A stretch of 64,000 bases of DNA from Pontibacter sp. FD36 (GCF_015686655.1 NZ_JADPMP010000004.1:186001-250000), one strand, 5' to 3'. Counted from the stretch's first letter, positions 8,788 to 17,563 are shown. Program-made: numbers and translations. The notes: generated from the sequence alone by a model not told the origin.

Positions 8788-9183
8788 ATGAACAAAACGG
8801 AGCAGCAGATTTTACAGGAAAACATTGACGTGTTAGTAAACAACAAAGTAGGCAGTATTACTGCACGTGTTTTGAAGATACCAACCAAGCAATATGTAAC
8901 AGTGCATATTAATGACTTTAATCAACACTTTGGTTTATGGGCTACTGATATTGAAAAAGGCAGAAAGTTTATGCTTTATAGAAACTACAACAATGGCTCA
9001 ACTATTACTTTGGAATGGAAGATGATAGGGGGTAATTATTCAAAACTTACTGGTGTATATATGAGCAGCGAATCAGCAACTGCTTCTCTGCCTATACAAA
9101 GACCTGACATCATAAATACTGGATATGATATGTTGAAAACGTTTTACCATAGAAAGAGGAAAATCAGTGTTGCGTTGGCTTGA
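8788..9183 (+). CDS. Hypothetical protein
   Basis: A 131-aa protein if started at the ATG at 8788 (an upstream ATG at 8728 would add 20 low-complexity residues). No family is recognised. It has a mixed alpha/beta pattern with KIPTKQYVTVHINDFNQHFG in the first half and a basic C-terminus (YHRKRKIS). It is separated from the polymerase-like gene by the long hairpin and from the next gene by 141 bases, so it is probably transcribed alone. Confidence 0.5.
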   Translation: MNKTEQQILQENIDVLVNNKVGSITARVLKIPTKQYVTVHINDFNQHFGLWATDIEKGRKFMLYRNYNNGSTITLEWKMIGGNYSKLTGVYMSSESATASLPIQRPDIINTGYDMLKTFYHRKRKISVALA

Positions 9184-9324
9184 TGAACAGACAGAGGTTT
9201 ACCCTTAAATAATAATACCAGCAATACCGACAATATCTGCCATTTTGCACGTTGATAATTGCACTGAAAATCTATCAATCACTATATTGCAGCCTGATTA
9301 TTTACGTTTACGCATACACCCACA

Positions 9325-9540
9325 GTGGAAGAAACATTAACAGAGGAAGTAAAAGAGGTTAAAAGAACCTTTGCCATCGCAGAGGACTTGTTTGAAAAAT
9401 TAGAGAACCTGGCATATTGGGATAGGACTACACAAAAGGACATACTTAACGAGGCGTTGGAACAGTACTTCGCAGATAAGGACGTAAAACCCATACCCGA
9501 GAAAAACCGCAAAGGCAAGCGTGGCAGGAAGCCAGCATGA
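9325..9540 (+). CDS. Ribbon-helix-helix DNA-binding protein
   Basis: A 71-aa protein starting at GTG. Residues about 14-50 fit a CopG/Arc-type ribbon-helix-helix: a short strand (RTFAIAEDLF), then helices around KLENLAYWDRTTQKDILNEA. The C-terminal tail is strongly basic (KNRKGKRGRKPA), like an AT-hook. Its stop TGA directly abuts the ATG of the methyltransferase, so the two are translated together. It is probably a regulator of that enzyme or an accessory DNA-binding protein. The start is uncertain because no ATG is available near the domain. Confidence 0.65.
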   Translation: MEETLTEEVKEVKRTFAIAEDLFEKLENLAYWDRTTQKDILNEALEQYFADKDVKPIPEKNRKGKRGRKPA

Positions 9541-10311
9541 ATGCGAGACCTCAACAACGGTGAACTGGAATTAAACAGAATCTATCATGGCGACTGCTTT
9601 GACTTCCTGCCACTAATGAAAGAGAAGTCTGTGGACATGATTTTCACTGACCTGCCTTTTGGTACAACTCAAGCAAAATGGGATAAGCCACTCGACCTGG
9701 ATAAGCTGTGGAGCCAGTATGAGCGTGTCATAAAGGATAACGGGGCTATTCTACTGTTTGCACAGGCACCCTTTGACAAGGTGCTGGCAGCAAGCAATTT
9801 GGAGATGTTCAGGTATGAGTGGGTGTGGGAGAAGACCCATGCCACTGGTCATCTGAATTCGAAGAAGATGCCCATGAAGGCGCATGAGCAGGTATTGGTC
9901 TTCTACAAAAACTTACCTACCTACAACCCTCAGAAGACAAGCGGTCACAAGCTGAAGAGCGTTAAGGTCACGAGCAGAAAGTCCATAGAGTCCACTATCT
10001 ACAACAAACATGACAGACATGTGGACTACGCATCGACTGAACGCTACCCACGTTCTGTCGTCAAGTTCGCATCGGATAGGCAGAAGCTAAGTCTGCACGA
10101 GACACAGAAGCCTGAAAAGCTGCTGGAATACTTCATAAGGACGTACAGCAATGAGGGGGAGGTGGTGCTGGACACGTGCGCTGGCAGTGGTAGTCTGGCT
10201 GCTGCATGCATTAATACGAACCGCAGGTTTATCTGCATGGAGAAGGACGAGCATTACTACAATGTGTCAGTTGAGCGCATTGGCAGGATGCACGCTAATA
10301 AAAGTCATTGA
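9541..10311 (+). CDS. Solitary DNA methyltransferase (N4/N6, beta class)
   Basis: A 256-aa amino-methyltransferase. The catalytic motif IV is at the N-terminus as TDLPFG (Asp37-Leu-Pro-Phe40, a variant of DPPY), followed by TTQAKWD, a signature of phage and mobile-element adenine methylases. SAM-binding motif I, LDTCAGSGS, comes at about residue 215. Motif order IV then I means beta class. No restriction nuclease is adjacent, so it is probably an orphan enzyme protecting the element or altering expression. It directly follows the ribbon-helix-helix gene without spacing. Confidence 0.9.
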   Translation: MRDLNNGELELNRIYHGDCFDFLPLMKEKSVDMIFTDLPFGTTQAKWDKPLDLDKLWSQYERVIKDNGAILLFAQAPFDKVLAASNLEMFRYEWVWEKTHATGHLNSKKMPMKAHEQVLVFYKNLPTYNPQKTSGHKLKSVKVTSRKSIESTIYNKHDRHVDYASTERYPRSVVKFASDRQKLSLHETQKPEKLLEYFIRTYSNEGEVVLDTCAGSGSLAAACINTNRRFICMEKDEHYYNVSVERIGRMHANKSH

Positions 10312-10318
10312 AGCTTAT

Positions 10319-10963
10319 ATGGAAAGCAATAATCTCTGGTTGTATTCTGATAATCATGAGCAGTACAAAGTAGCGAACTCCATGCTATCGTTCGGTGCCG
10401 AGCAGTTCATGTCAAGCAAGCTTGTTTCAGAGATAGATAAGCTTACGGATGTAATGGCTGAGTTCGGGTCAGGGAGCATACCCGTTCATGTCCAGAAGGA
10501 AGTCATTATGCCCTTTGCATTCTCATATCTGATTGACACAATCAAAATAATTCTCTTTTTTGAGAATTATATGAAGTCCGAATTGCTCATAAAGGGCTTC
10601 TTAATCCATAAAATCATCGGCAAAGACGAGTTCAAACCTTTACAGAAGCAGCAAGAAAAGCGACCTGTAAAGCTTATCGAATTAAATGAAATTGAGTGCT
10701 TCACTGTAAATGAAAGCGACAAACACATCAGCCACAGAGGTGTGGCAGCGGTGACCTTGGGATTCAATCAACTGATTCGAAGGGATGCCTATTGTCAACA
10801 TTACAAGTTTGATGACAACGTTCGTAAAATATTGGTAAGGTTAAACGAAAACAGGAATAAGCTTCATCTCTATGAAAGCATTGACTTTACTCTTTCGACA
10901 TCATTCATAGGGGATATAAAACATCTGATTGATTTCGTAAGAAGCGTAACCTCACCTAAATGA
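10319..10963 (+). CDS. Hypothetical protein after the methyltransferase
   Basis: A 214-aa protein starting at the ATG at 10319, seven bases after the methyltransferase stop; the longer upstream frame only overlaps that gene. Predicted largely helical, with a hydrophobic stretch FAFSYLIDTIKIILFF near residues 65-80 that may be buried and not membrane-spanning. No family is recognised. The close spacing suggests it belongs to the same transcript as the RHH regulator and methyltransferase, so it may be a third partner of that unit. Confidence 0.6.
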   Translation: MESNNLWLYSDNHEQYKVANSMLSFGAEQFMSSKLVSEIDKLTDVMAEFGSGSIPVHVQKEVIMPFAFSYLIDTIKIILFFENYMKSELLIKGFLIHKIIGKDEFKPLQKQQEKRPVKLIELNEIECFTVNESDKHISHRGVAAVTLGFNQLIRRDAYCQHYKFDDNVRKILVRLNENRNKLHLYESIDFTLSTSFIGDIKHLIDFVRSVTSPK

Positions 10964-10991
10964 AACTTTAACTCTTATCAAACAAAATTTT

Positions 10992-11651
10992 ATGTGCGGA
11001 AGATACTCAGTTTTACCGAAAGCGAAAGGCAATTCACGTGTCGCAGAGCTTCTTGAGAAATCTATGAAAGAAGCCCATTACAACGCTGCTCCTTCTCAAT
11101 CACTACCAGTGGTTACTATTGACAAGCCAGATACCATTCAGTACTTCTCATGGGGCTTACAGCCGTTTTGGGCGAAGGACTCAAAGTCAATAAAGCGTTC
11201 AATCAACGCACGAGCAGAGACACTTAGAGAGAAGCCATCATTCCGCAGCTTATTGAAGTCCAAGAGGTGCTTGGTGCCAGCAGATGGGTTCTTTGAGTGG
11301 CAGGTGACACCACAGGGCAAAGTACCACATCGTATCCTACTGAAGAATGAAGAGTTGTTCAGCTTCGCAGGTCTTTGGGATGAGTTTATAGATAAGTCTA
11401 CTGGTGAAATTCTTCATACTTATACCATCATCACAACCGATGCTAATGATTTGGTGAAGCCGATTCATGACCGCATGCCTGTGATACTCTCACCAGAGGC
11501 AGAGGAACTTTGGTTGGACGAGCATGAGACACAGGATGATTTGCTGTCGCTTCTCAAACCTTTTGAAGCTGACAAGATGAAAGAATATCCCGTGTCTACG
11601 CTGGTGAACTCTCCCAAAAACAATATGCCTGAGGTTCTTAATTCGCTTTGA
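10992..11651 (+). CDS. yedK: SRAP family abasic-site-processing protein (YedK/HMCES-like)
   Basis: A 219-aa SRAP protein that crosslinks to abasic sites in single-stranded DNA and shields them. After removal of Met1 the catalytic Cys2 is at the terminus (MCGRYS). Other family residues are visible: YNAAPSQ (Asn31), INARAET (Asn72, Arg74), RCLVPADGFFEW (Glu102) and HDRMPVIL. The length is typical. Neighbouring umuDC and zinc-ribbon genes suggest an imported DNA-damage tolerance set. The family call is firm; the role in the element is inferred. Confidence 0.93.
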   Translation: MCGRYSVLPKAKGNSRVAELLEKSMKEAHYNAAPSQSLPVVTIDKPDTIQYFSWGLQPFWAKDSKSIKRSINARAETLREKPSFRSLLKSKRCLVPADGFFEWQVTPQGKVPHRILLKNEELFSFAGLWDEFIDKSTGEILHTYTIITTDANDLVKPIHDRMPVILSPEAEELWLDEHETQDDLLSLLKPFEADKMKEYPVSTLVNSPKNNMPEVLNSL

Positions 11652-11660
11652 AAAGGTAGC

Positions 11661-11999
11661 ATGGGAAACATCATCAGAGCAGTATGTACATGCGGATTAG
11701 AGTCCGATGAAATCTACCAAGGCATAGGCATGAGATTCTATGAAACTGGTTCCAGAACGGAGCCAGCGTACTGCGATTCATGTGGTATAGTGGTCGGCAG
11801 AGACATGAGCAAAAGTTACTCCAAGTGTCCTATATGCCGTAGGAAGGTCAGGTTCTATAAGGAGGGTGTAGAAGAAAGTTATGTTGAAAAAATTCCAGGT
11901 TTAGCTACGGACGGCTATCTGAACGAAAAAGAACAATGGCACTGCCCAAGGTGCAAAAGAGACACTCTTAGGTTTGAAAGCATGGGTCTGTGGGATTAG
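11661..11999 (+). CDS. Zinc-ribbon protein
   Basis: A 112-aa protein with four CxxC or CxC knuckles: VCTCG near residue 9, YCDSCG near 39, KCPICRRK near 54 and HCPRCKR near 95. These would form two zinc ribbons. No catalytic domain is seen. It starts nine bases after the SRAP gene and probably shares its transcript. Function unknown; nucleic-acid or protein binding is likely from the fold. Confidence 0.65.
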   Translation: MGNIIRAVCTCGLESDEIYQGIGMRFYETGSRTEPAYCDSCGIVVGRDMSKSYSKCPICRRKVRFYKEGVEESYVEKIPGLATDGYLNEKEQWHCPRCKRDTLRFESMGLWD

Positions 12000-12009
12000 C
12001 TTTGTAAAA

Positions 12010-12369
12010 CTACTTGTTGATTTCAATACCTACCGCACACACAACCTTGTTTAACAGCAGCAGGAACTCTTCAAAATCATAGGGGTAGGCATTGGAGCCA
12101 TAGGAATTGATGTTAATAGTATCACTTTTGACCTTCAACTCCCACTATGTGCCATCCAGTATTTCGCTATTGTACCTTCTTTTCCAACCGCAGCATGTTA
12201 AAAACCCAACCAGCCTATCCCAATCCTCATTCATATTTATAGAAACTGACTTATCATACTCTGGCATAGGTAAGCCAATGTAATCGGAAATGATTAGGCT
12301 GGCGTTCTTTAAAATGATGCGATAGCTGTGGTCACGTCCGTAGCCACCAAGGTAGAAGTCAAATTTCAT
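12010..12369 (-). pseudogene. Small gene interrupted by an in-frame amber stop
   Basis: Reading from 12369 leftward, 74 codons (MKFDFYLGGYGRDHSYR...) end in TAG at 12145-12147. The same frame continues for 44 more codons that look like protein (WELKVKSDTININSYGSNAY, then YDFEEFLLLLNKVV) and stops at 12010-12012, eleven bases from the facing zinc-ribbon gene. The simplest reading is a single 118-codon gene broken by a nonsense mutation. No family is recognised. A sequencing error or stop readthrough are alternatives. Confidence 0.6.
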
Positions 12370-12479
12370 TCAGATATCAGTAGTTAGAATTAAAGTAATA
12401 TAGCTTACCTTTTGTTATTAGAAAAGGTATAACTTCATGTATCTTTAAATCCTATGTATAAAAATCAGTTAGTTTAAGA

Positions 12480-12737
12480 ATGGCAAACGAAGCATCATTC
12501 AATAACATTGATATCAGGGAATATATTGAAATCATAGTCGGTAAGTATGACTGGCAGGTATATTCACTATATAAAGAAACGTTGAATAAAATAGGTTGGG
12601 AGATAGAAGTCTCGGTTTGTAAAGATAAAGGTTTGCCAGTAGGTGATATCATAGAAGAGAGACAGTTTTACTATGAAACAGAAGCCGAAATGAATGAAGA
12701 CTTTAGACTTCTTGATTCAATCGCTGTATTTGATTAG
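12480..12737 (+). CDS. Small hypothetical protein
   Basis: An 85-aa protein with acidic character and alternating strands (WQVYSLYKETLNKIGWEIEV, then FYYETEAEMNEDF). No family is recognised. It stands alone between the broken gene on the other strand and umuD, with 154 bases to the latter. Coding is supported only by length and plausible composition. Confidence 0.45.
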   Translation: MANEASFNNIDIREYIEIIVGKYDWQVYSLYKETLNKIGWEIEVSVCKDKGLPVGDIIEERQFYYETEAEMNEDFRLLDSIAVFD

Positions 12738-12891
12738 TTATTCACCTTGCTCTACTTCAATACACTTCTATATCGCTGCTTACATCTACACATACTGCTG
12801 TGAATAAATAAAACTAATATATTTAGCTTTTATTATTCTTCTTTACGTATTTGCTAACTGTTTTAGTATTCAAGGCTAAGAGTTAGACGAT

Positions 12892-13356
12892 ATGTGCAGC
12901 GCAAAGATTATCCCCATAGACTCACATCTATTAGAGTCACTTGATTTTGACTATTTCGGAAGCATTGAATTGCCCCTATATGCTTCTTTTGTATCAGCAG
13001 GTTTTCCATCCCCTGCCGAAGATAGCCTTGAAGACAAGATTGACTTGGGTAAGTATCTCATCCAGAACCCCACATCTACTTTCATGATGCGAGTGAAAGG
13101 CTCTTCCATGGTCGATGCCAACATCCATGATGGCGATATACTGGTAATTGACAAATCCCTGAAAGCTTCGGATGGCATGCCAGTAGTATGTTTTCTGGAT
13201 GGTGAGTTTACGGTAAAGACCTTTAAGAAAATTGGCAACAAAGCTTATCTGATGCCAGCCAATCCAGCTTATAAGCCCATAGAGGTGACTGAAGAGATGG
13301 ATATGAGAGTATGGGGTGTGGTGGTGTGGATACTTCATAAACCAGTAAGGCAATGA
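12892..13356 (+). CDS. umuD: UmuD-like self-cleaving mutagenesis protein
   Basis: A 154-aa S24 family peptidase that, after RecA-stimulated self-cleavage, joins UmuC to make the mutagenic polymerase V. The Ser-Lys dyad is visible: Ser72 in KGSSMVDA and Lys109 in FTVKTF. The cleavage site is probably Ala36-Gly37 in [11 protein letters not shown]. There is no N-terminal HTH, so it is UmuD and not LexA. The stop overlaps the umuC start by four bases. A weak inverted repeat, CTAACT (12851-12856) and AGTTAG (12881-12886), precedes the start and could be an operator, but this is uncertain. Confidence 0.93.
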   Translation: MCSAKIIPIDSHLLESLDFDYFGSIELPLYASFVSAGFPSPAEDSLEDKIDLGKYLIQNPTSTFMMRVKGSSMVDANIHDGDILVIDKSLKASDGMPVVCFLDGEFTVKTFKKIGNKAYLMPANPAYKPIEVTEEMDMRVWGVVVWILHKPVRQ

Positions 13357-14627
13357 CTTCGCTATTCGCCTTATGTGATTGCAACAACTTCTACGCATCG
13401 TGTGAGCGAGTATTCGACCCATCGCTGAACGGTAAGCCAGTAGTGGTGCTGAGTAATAATGATGGATGTGTTATAGCCAGGAGCAATGAGGCTAAAGCCT
13501 TGGGTATTCCCATGGGGGAGCCTTATTTCAAAATCAGGAATCTGGTGGAAAGCGGATACTTATCAGCCTACTCTTCTAACTATGTTTTGTATGGCGACAT
13601 GTCGGATAGGGTAATGCAGACCCTATCTAATTTTACACCAAACGTGGAAGTATACTCGATTGACGAGTGCTTCCTTGACCTTGGTGATTTCTACGACATC
13701 GACCTTTTTTCCTACGCCTGGAACATAAAGCGAACGGTACAGCAGTGGACTGGCATACCAGTCAGTTTAGGGGTGGCACCAACCAAGGCTCTTTCTAAGG
13801 TGGCTAACAGGCTCGCCAAGAAGTCCACTAAAGCGAATGGAGTTCTTGTATTGACAGACCCTTATCATATCCAGAAAGCATTAGAAGCCACCAAAATAGA
13901 GGATGTGTGGGGTATTGGCGGACAGTACGCCAAATTCTTGAAGAAGCGCAACATCAATACCGCACTTGACTTCACCAAGCTATCAGATAATTGGGTAAAG
14001 CAGAACATGACCATCGTAGGCGTTAGGCTGTTGAAAGAACTGCGAGGCGAGTCTTGCCTGGAACTGGACGAGGTCGCACCACCCAAAAAGAACATCTGTA
14101 CATCCAGAAGCTTCGGCAAGAAAGTGAATTCTTTTGATGAGATACAGGAAGCTACGGCATCCTATGCAGCCAAATGCGCCAGAAAGCTGCGCCAGCAGAA
14201 GAGTTGCGCCAACCTAATCACCGTGTTCATCCATACAAACCGCTTTTCTGAGAACGACAAGCAGTACTATAATAGCAAAACCATCTGTTTGCCTGTTGCC
14301 TCCAACTCTGACATTGAACTAATCCACTACGCCAATATCGCACTAAAGGAAATCTATCGGGATGGGTACTCCTACAAAAAATCTGGTGTGATTGTATCTG
14401 GCATAATACCAGAGAACCAAGTGCAACTTGACCTACTGGATACAGTGGATAGGGATAAGCATGCACGGCTTATGGGTGTGATAGATGGCTTAACGAATAG
14501 ATTCGGCAGAAGCAAGGTCAGGGTAGCTACCCAAGGAGTTGATAACACTTGGATGCTCAAAAGTGACTTTAAGTCACCATGCTACACGACTCGAATTGAC
14601 GAAATCCAGAATGTGTATGTCAGATAG
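13353..14627 (+). CDS. umuC: UmuC-like Y-family DNA polymerase V subunit
   Basis: A 424-aa translesion polymerase. The N-terminus [15 protein letters not shown] and the catalytic [10 protein letters not shown] (paired acidic residues) mark the palm of the Y family. A helix-hairpin-helix region ([19 protein letters not shown]) and a C-terminal little-finger domain follow, as in full-length UmuC. The ATGA overlap with umuD means translational coupling. The pair is common on plasmids and integrated elements and here completes the island's damage-tolerance genes. Confidence 0.95.
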   Translation: MTSLFALCDCNNFYASCERVFDPSLNGKPVVVLSNNDGCVIARSNEAKALGIPMGEPYFKIRNLVESGYLSAYSSNYVLYGDMSDRVMQTLSNFTPNVEVYSIDECFLDLGDFYDIDLFSYAWNIKRTVQQWTGIPVSLGVAPTKALSKVANRLAKKSTKANGVLVLTDPYHIQKALEATKIEDVWGIGGQYAKFLKKRNINTALDFTKLSDNWVKQNMTIVGVRLLKELRGESCLELDEVAPPKKNICTSRSFGKKVNSFDEIQEATASYAAKCARKLRQQKSCANLITVFIHTNRFSENDKQYYNSKTICLPVASNSDIELIHYANIALKEIYRDGYSYKKSGVIVSGIIPENQVQLDLLDTVDRDKHARLMGVIDGLTNRFGRSKVRVATQGVDNTWMLKSDFKSPCYTTRIDEIQNVYVR

Positions 14628-14695
14628 GATTTGAACTTAGAACTACTAAGATTGACCAGCATCCATGCTTAGCTATAGCACTATACAATCCATTA

Positions 14696-16111
14696 TCAAT
14701 TTAGTTGTGCCTCACTATTCGGAGCCACTTTTTGTTTCACTTTCTCATTTACCTTTCTCAATAAGTCCTCAGTAGAATTTCTAACGTACTTTCGCAACAC
14801 ATCATTAGATTTAGAGCCTAACATTAACAATATGTCTCGCTCAGACCAACCATCTTGCCATAATCTTGTACAAAAGCCTCTTCTGCTGGAATGACTGGCT
14901 ATCAATTTATGTTTCAGATGATAAGTAATAAATTCATCTTTCAATTTGTAACGGCAAATTGGTATTGGGATTTGGTTAATCTCATTTTTCTTGAAAAGTT
15001 CGCCACAAATTATCTTGATGTACTTGTTAAACTTAACAGAAGAAACCAAGTTAAGATTGTAATTATATTTTTTCAGAATTTCTTCAATTCTACTATCAAG
15101 TTTCAGAGGTATCTGGTAATTCCCCTTCGTTTTCTTGGTTTTGCCTTGGAGAAAACCATTTTCTATTTTCCAGTAGCTACGCTTAATGTCTGAGTATCTT
15201 AAGCCTGTCAAATTACCGAAAACACAAAGGTCAATATACTTTACGAACGGTGCCTCAACCTCATTTCTATAATTCCAAAGTAGTTCGAGTTCTTCTGAGG
15301 TCAGGTAAATAATCTCGATTTCTTCCTTCAGAACTTTGTATTTTTTGTACCCCTTGTTGATTACAGTTACCCCTTTATCATCTTCGAGCCACTGCAAAAA
15401 TGCTTTCAGTCTTTTCACATGATTCCCAAAATTATTATTATAATACTTGTGTTCACTGTCGTACATTAGGTACTTAGCGTAGGAATCATAAAATTTATAG
15501 TCAAATACATTATATGTTAATTGAGTATTTGTCTTCTCTGAAAATTCTAACAATACCTTTATCCATACTTTAATATGTGCCTTTGCTGATTTACTCTTTG
15601 AATTGAAGGTATCTGGATATTCAGCCAAATAATTTCTGAACTCCAACTCTTCCACGCTTTCGTTTTTATACCCTTTTTTGCTGAGTTCTCTTTGTTTAAC
15701 GAGTAGTTCGTTTATCTTCTCCTGGTATTCCTTAATCTGCTGTGGTATCTCTTCAGCTTCAAAATGATTATATAAATCAGGAATTATCCTGTTATAGCGT
15801 TCCTGTTTCTTCTGTATATTCAACTCAGCAGTACGCTCAAGATAACCTTTTTTAACCTGCACAAATTCTGGAACCCGAAGGCTTGCCGCAACCTGCTCGA
15901 TAAGCTTTTGAGCATCCCTGATAGCTGAATTAAGGGATTCTGCTTCGGGATACTTATTGTAAACTAAACCATTCTTAGAATCGAATTTATATTCCTCAAT
16001 TTTTCTATCCAGGCTAATGGCATTCGTCTTTCGGTCATAAGTATATCTGATGTAGATACGCCCAATACCCTGTTTATCGGGCTTTTGAAGATATGCCTTA
16101 GTTGAGTACAT
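14696..16111 (-). CDS. int: Tyrosine recombinase (integrase) of the island
   Basis: A 471-aa site-specific recombinase, of the length and layout usual for Bacteroidota mobile-element integrases: N-terminal arm-binding domain (STKAYLQKPDKQGIGRIYIR), a SAM-like core-binding domain, then the catalytic domain. The catalytic residues seen are Arg in NLTGLRYSDIK, the box ASHSSRRGFCTR (SxxR in place of HxxR), and the nucleophile Tyr in LRKYVRNS. The gene lies at the right edge of the AT-rich island with its start facing the 62-bp repeat at 16261, the usual place next to an attachment site. Confidence 0.93.
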   Translation of the reverse strand: MYSTKAYLQKPDKQGIGRIYIRYTYDRKTNAISLDRKIEEYKFDSKNGLVYNKYPEAESLNSAIRDAQKLIEQVAASLRVPEFVQVKKGYLERTAELNIQKKQERYNRIIPDLYNHFEAEEIPQQIKEYQEKINELLVKQRELSKKGYKNESVEELEFRNYLAEYPDTFNSKSKSAKAHIKVWIKVLLEFSEKTNTQLTYNVFDYKFYDSYAKYLMYDSEHKYYNNNFGNHVKRLKAFLQWLEDDKGVTVINKGYKKYKVLKEEIEIIYLTSEELELLWNYRNEVEAPFVKYIDLCVFGNLTGLRYSDIKRSYWKIENGFLQGKTKKTKGNYQIPLKLDSRIEEILKKYNYNLNLVSSVKFNKYIKIICGELFKKNEINQIPIPICRYKLKDEFITYHLKHKLIASHSSRRGFCTRLWQDGWSERDILLMLGSKSNDVLRKYVRNSTEDLLRKVNEKVKQKVAPNSEAQLN

Positions 16112-16260
16112 ATATCTTGGATAAATAACAAATCATAAATAGCTTATTCAAAGGTATATAAACCCTCATTTTTAATCAAACATTAATCAAACATTAGTTT
16201 TAAAAGTGCCTTAAAACATCAATTTAAGCGGTTATGTATCGGGTTCTAATTCTCTCGGGT

Positions 16261-16322
16261 GCACAAGTACAATTTAGAGCGCTAGCTACTGTAGAAGTGG
16301 CTAGCGCTTTTTTGTTAGTTAC
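16261..16322. repeat. 62-bp direct repeat, copy 1 (candidate attachment region with terminator)
   Basis: This copy matches 18673-18734 at 59 of 62 bases. It contains CACAAGTACAATTTA, then a hairpin GCGCTAGC ... GCTAGCGC (16279-16307) followed by a T-run, so a plus-strand terminator is part of it. Just upstream is GGGTTCTAATTCTCTCGGG and TGCA, which vaguely resembles a tRNA 3' end (T-loop-like TTCTAAT). It lies 150 bases from the integrase start and marks the likely right end of the island. Confidence 0.75.
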
Positions 16323-16513
16323 CTGCCTAAATTAAGCAAATACACGCTGCCTAAATTATTCATCACTGCTAACACTTTACTAATATAATTATATCCGAGC
16401 CGCATATCCATAACGCGTCTTACAATTGCAAGGCCACAACAAGTGTATAATAAATTTAGTATATTTGTAAAGGGCATGTCTTCACCTGCTTTGTGTACAG
16501 TTAACTGAATATC
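16323..16513. other. Spacer, no gene seen
   Basis: AT-rich sequence between the repeat and the decayed gene. Short open frames on the minus strand here have no recognisable protein and I do not call them. Confidence 0.5.
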
Positions 16514-16803
16514 ATGCGCATACAAGCTGTCGTTCGGAAAGGGCACATAAAAGAGATGGACGAGCGAGAGGACCTGCTCTACTGGCTTGATTGCTCCCCA
16601 AGAGAAAGGATGAAGGCAGTGACCTTCATCATCTCCAGTACCTCAAGCCGGGGCAAAGGATGGACAAAACCATTGTAACCAGAAGAAAGCTCTCCCGTGA
16701 TCCTAGCTAGCGTTTTGAGGAGTTCATCAGCCTGCTGAACAAGCACAGGATAGAATACCAGGGAGAAGAGGCTGCTCCTTTGCCTTCCAACCGGCCTGTA
16801 TAA
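16514..16803 (+). pseudogene. Decayed nucleotidyltransferase-type gene pair remnant
   Basis: Two protein-like pieces in different frames. The first (16514-16678) reads DEREDLLYWLDCSPRERMKA and stops at TAA 16676. The second, in a shifted frame from 16660, reads MDKTIVTRRKLSRDPS, a TAG stop, then RFEEFISLLNKHRIEY and ends at 16803. The second piece resembles the start of small nucleotidyltransferases (DUF6036 type, usually continuing LIVGGYA). The rest is gone. This is a frameshifted, truncated remnant, consistent with past insertions at this site. Confidence 0.55.
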
Positions 16804-16877
16804 CACATATACGTCAAATCAACCTTCTGCCGCTGCTTAGCCCCTTTGTAGAACCCTGCTCCCCTGCTCTCGATTTT

Positions 16878-17017
16878 TATACCCTACTAAGTATAGGTTT
16901 CCTATTTTATCTTATAAAGATACCCGATAAGGTATAATAATGCTCTATTTTAATTGACTTATACCCGATCAGGTACAAATCAATTATTTTCATTATCTTT
17001 ATACCCGATAAGGTATA
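16878..17017 (+). promoter_or_regulatory. Four phased operators of the hip operon
   Basis: Four copies of an 18-bp palindrome TATACC-N6-GGTATA: 16878-16895 (TATACCCTACTAAGTATA), 16919-16936 (GATACCCGATAAGGTATA), 16960-16977 (TATACCCGATCAGGTACA) and 17000-17017 (TATACCCGATAAGGTATA). The start-to-start steps are 41, 41 and 40 bp, about four helical turns, so all sites face the same side of the DNA. The last ends 4 bases before the hipB ATG. HipB proteins bind such split palindromes and bend DNA, so cooperative autorepression is expected. Confidence 0.85.
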
Positions 17018-17021
17018 GACC

Positions 17022-17234
17022 ATGTTACTACAAGAGTTTGTGAAGGAACGCCGGAAAGCAGCCGGCCTCACCCAGCCTGAGCTGGCGGCAAAGGCCGGCG
17101 TCGGCCTCCGCTTCGTGCGCGACCTGGAGCAGGGGAAGGAGAGCCTGCGTCTGGACAAGGTGAACCAGGTGCTGCAGCTCTTTGGCCATCAGGTTGGCGC
17201 GTTGCCCATCGACCGAAACGAATTGCTCCGATGA
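17022..17234 (+). CDS. hipB: HipB-like antitoxin / repressor
   Basis: A 70-aa Xre-type helix-turn-helix protein. The motif spans LTQPELAAKAGVGLRFVRDL, with LEQGKESLRLDKVNQVL following, as in HipB and related antitoxins. It would bind the four palindromes just upstream and repress its own operon, and help neutralise the kinase. Its stop overlaps the next start (ATGA), so translation is coupled. The gene and its two partners are clearly GC-richer than the island on the left. Confidence 0.9.
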   Translation: MLLQEFVKERRKAAGLTQPELAAKAGVGLRFVRDLEQGKESLRLDKVNQVLQLFGHQVGALPIDRNELLR

Positions 17235-17563
17235 GAAAAGCAGAAGTCAAATACAAGGACAAGACAGCCGGCCGCCTCACACAGGATGAAACCGGGTACC
17301 ATTTCAGCTATGAGGCGGCCTACCTCCGGTCAAAAAACCCGGAGCCTGTCAGCCTGACCCTCCCCCTGCGGGAAAAGCCCTATACTGACCGGGTGCTGTT
17401 CCCTTTCTTCGACGGACTGATACCGGAGGGCTGGCTGCTGGACATAGCCGAAAAGAACTGGAAACTGAACCCAAGGGACCGGATGGGGCTGCTGCTGGCC
17501 TGTTGCAAGGACTGCATCGGCGCCGTAAGCATTCACCCTTTGGCAGAGGAGGACAATTCATGA
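17231..17563 (+). CDS. hipS: HipS-like: HipA N-terminal subdomain as a separate protein
   Basis: A 110-aa protein corresponding to the N-terminal subdomain 1 of HipA (the Couple_hipA region): RLTQDETGYHFSYEAAYL, then PVSLTLPLREKPY, then FFDGLIPEGWLLDI. In the known HipBST system of E. coli this piece, HipS, is the antitoxin that blocks the kinase. Here it overlaps hipB by four bases and the downstream kinase gene by four bases. The order B-S-T and the sizes match HipBST. The role as antitoxin is inferred from that system. Confidence 0.82.
   Translation: MRKAEVKYKDKTAGRLTQDETGYHFSYEAAYLRSKNPEPVSLTLPLREKPYTDRVLFPFFDGLIPEGWLLDIAEKNWKLNPRDRMGLLLACCKDCIGAVSIHPLAEEDNS

Noticed and set aside
16319-16806. 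Two 75-codon open frames on the minus strand
   Set aside because: The right one mirrors the decayed plus-strand gene, whose translation looks more protein-like; the left one lies in AT-rich DNA without coding signs.
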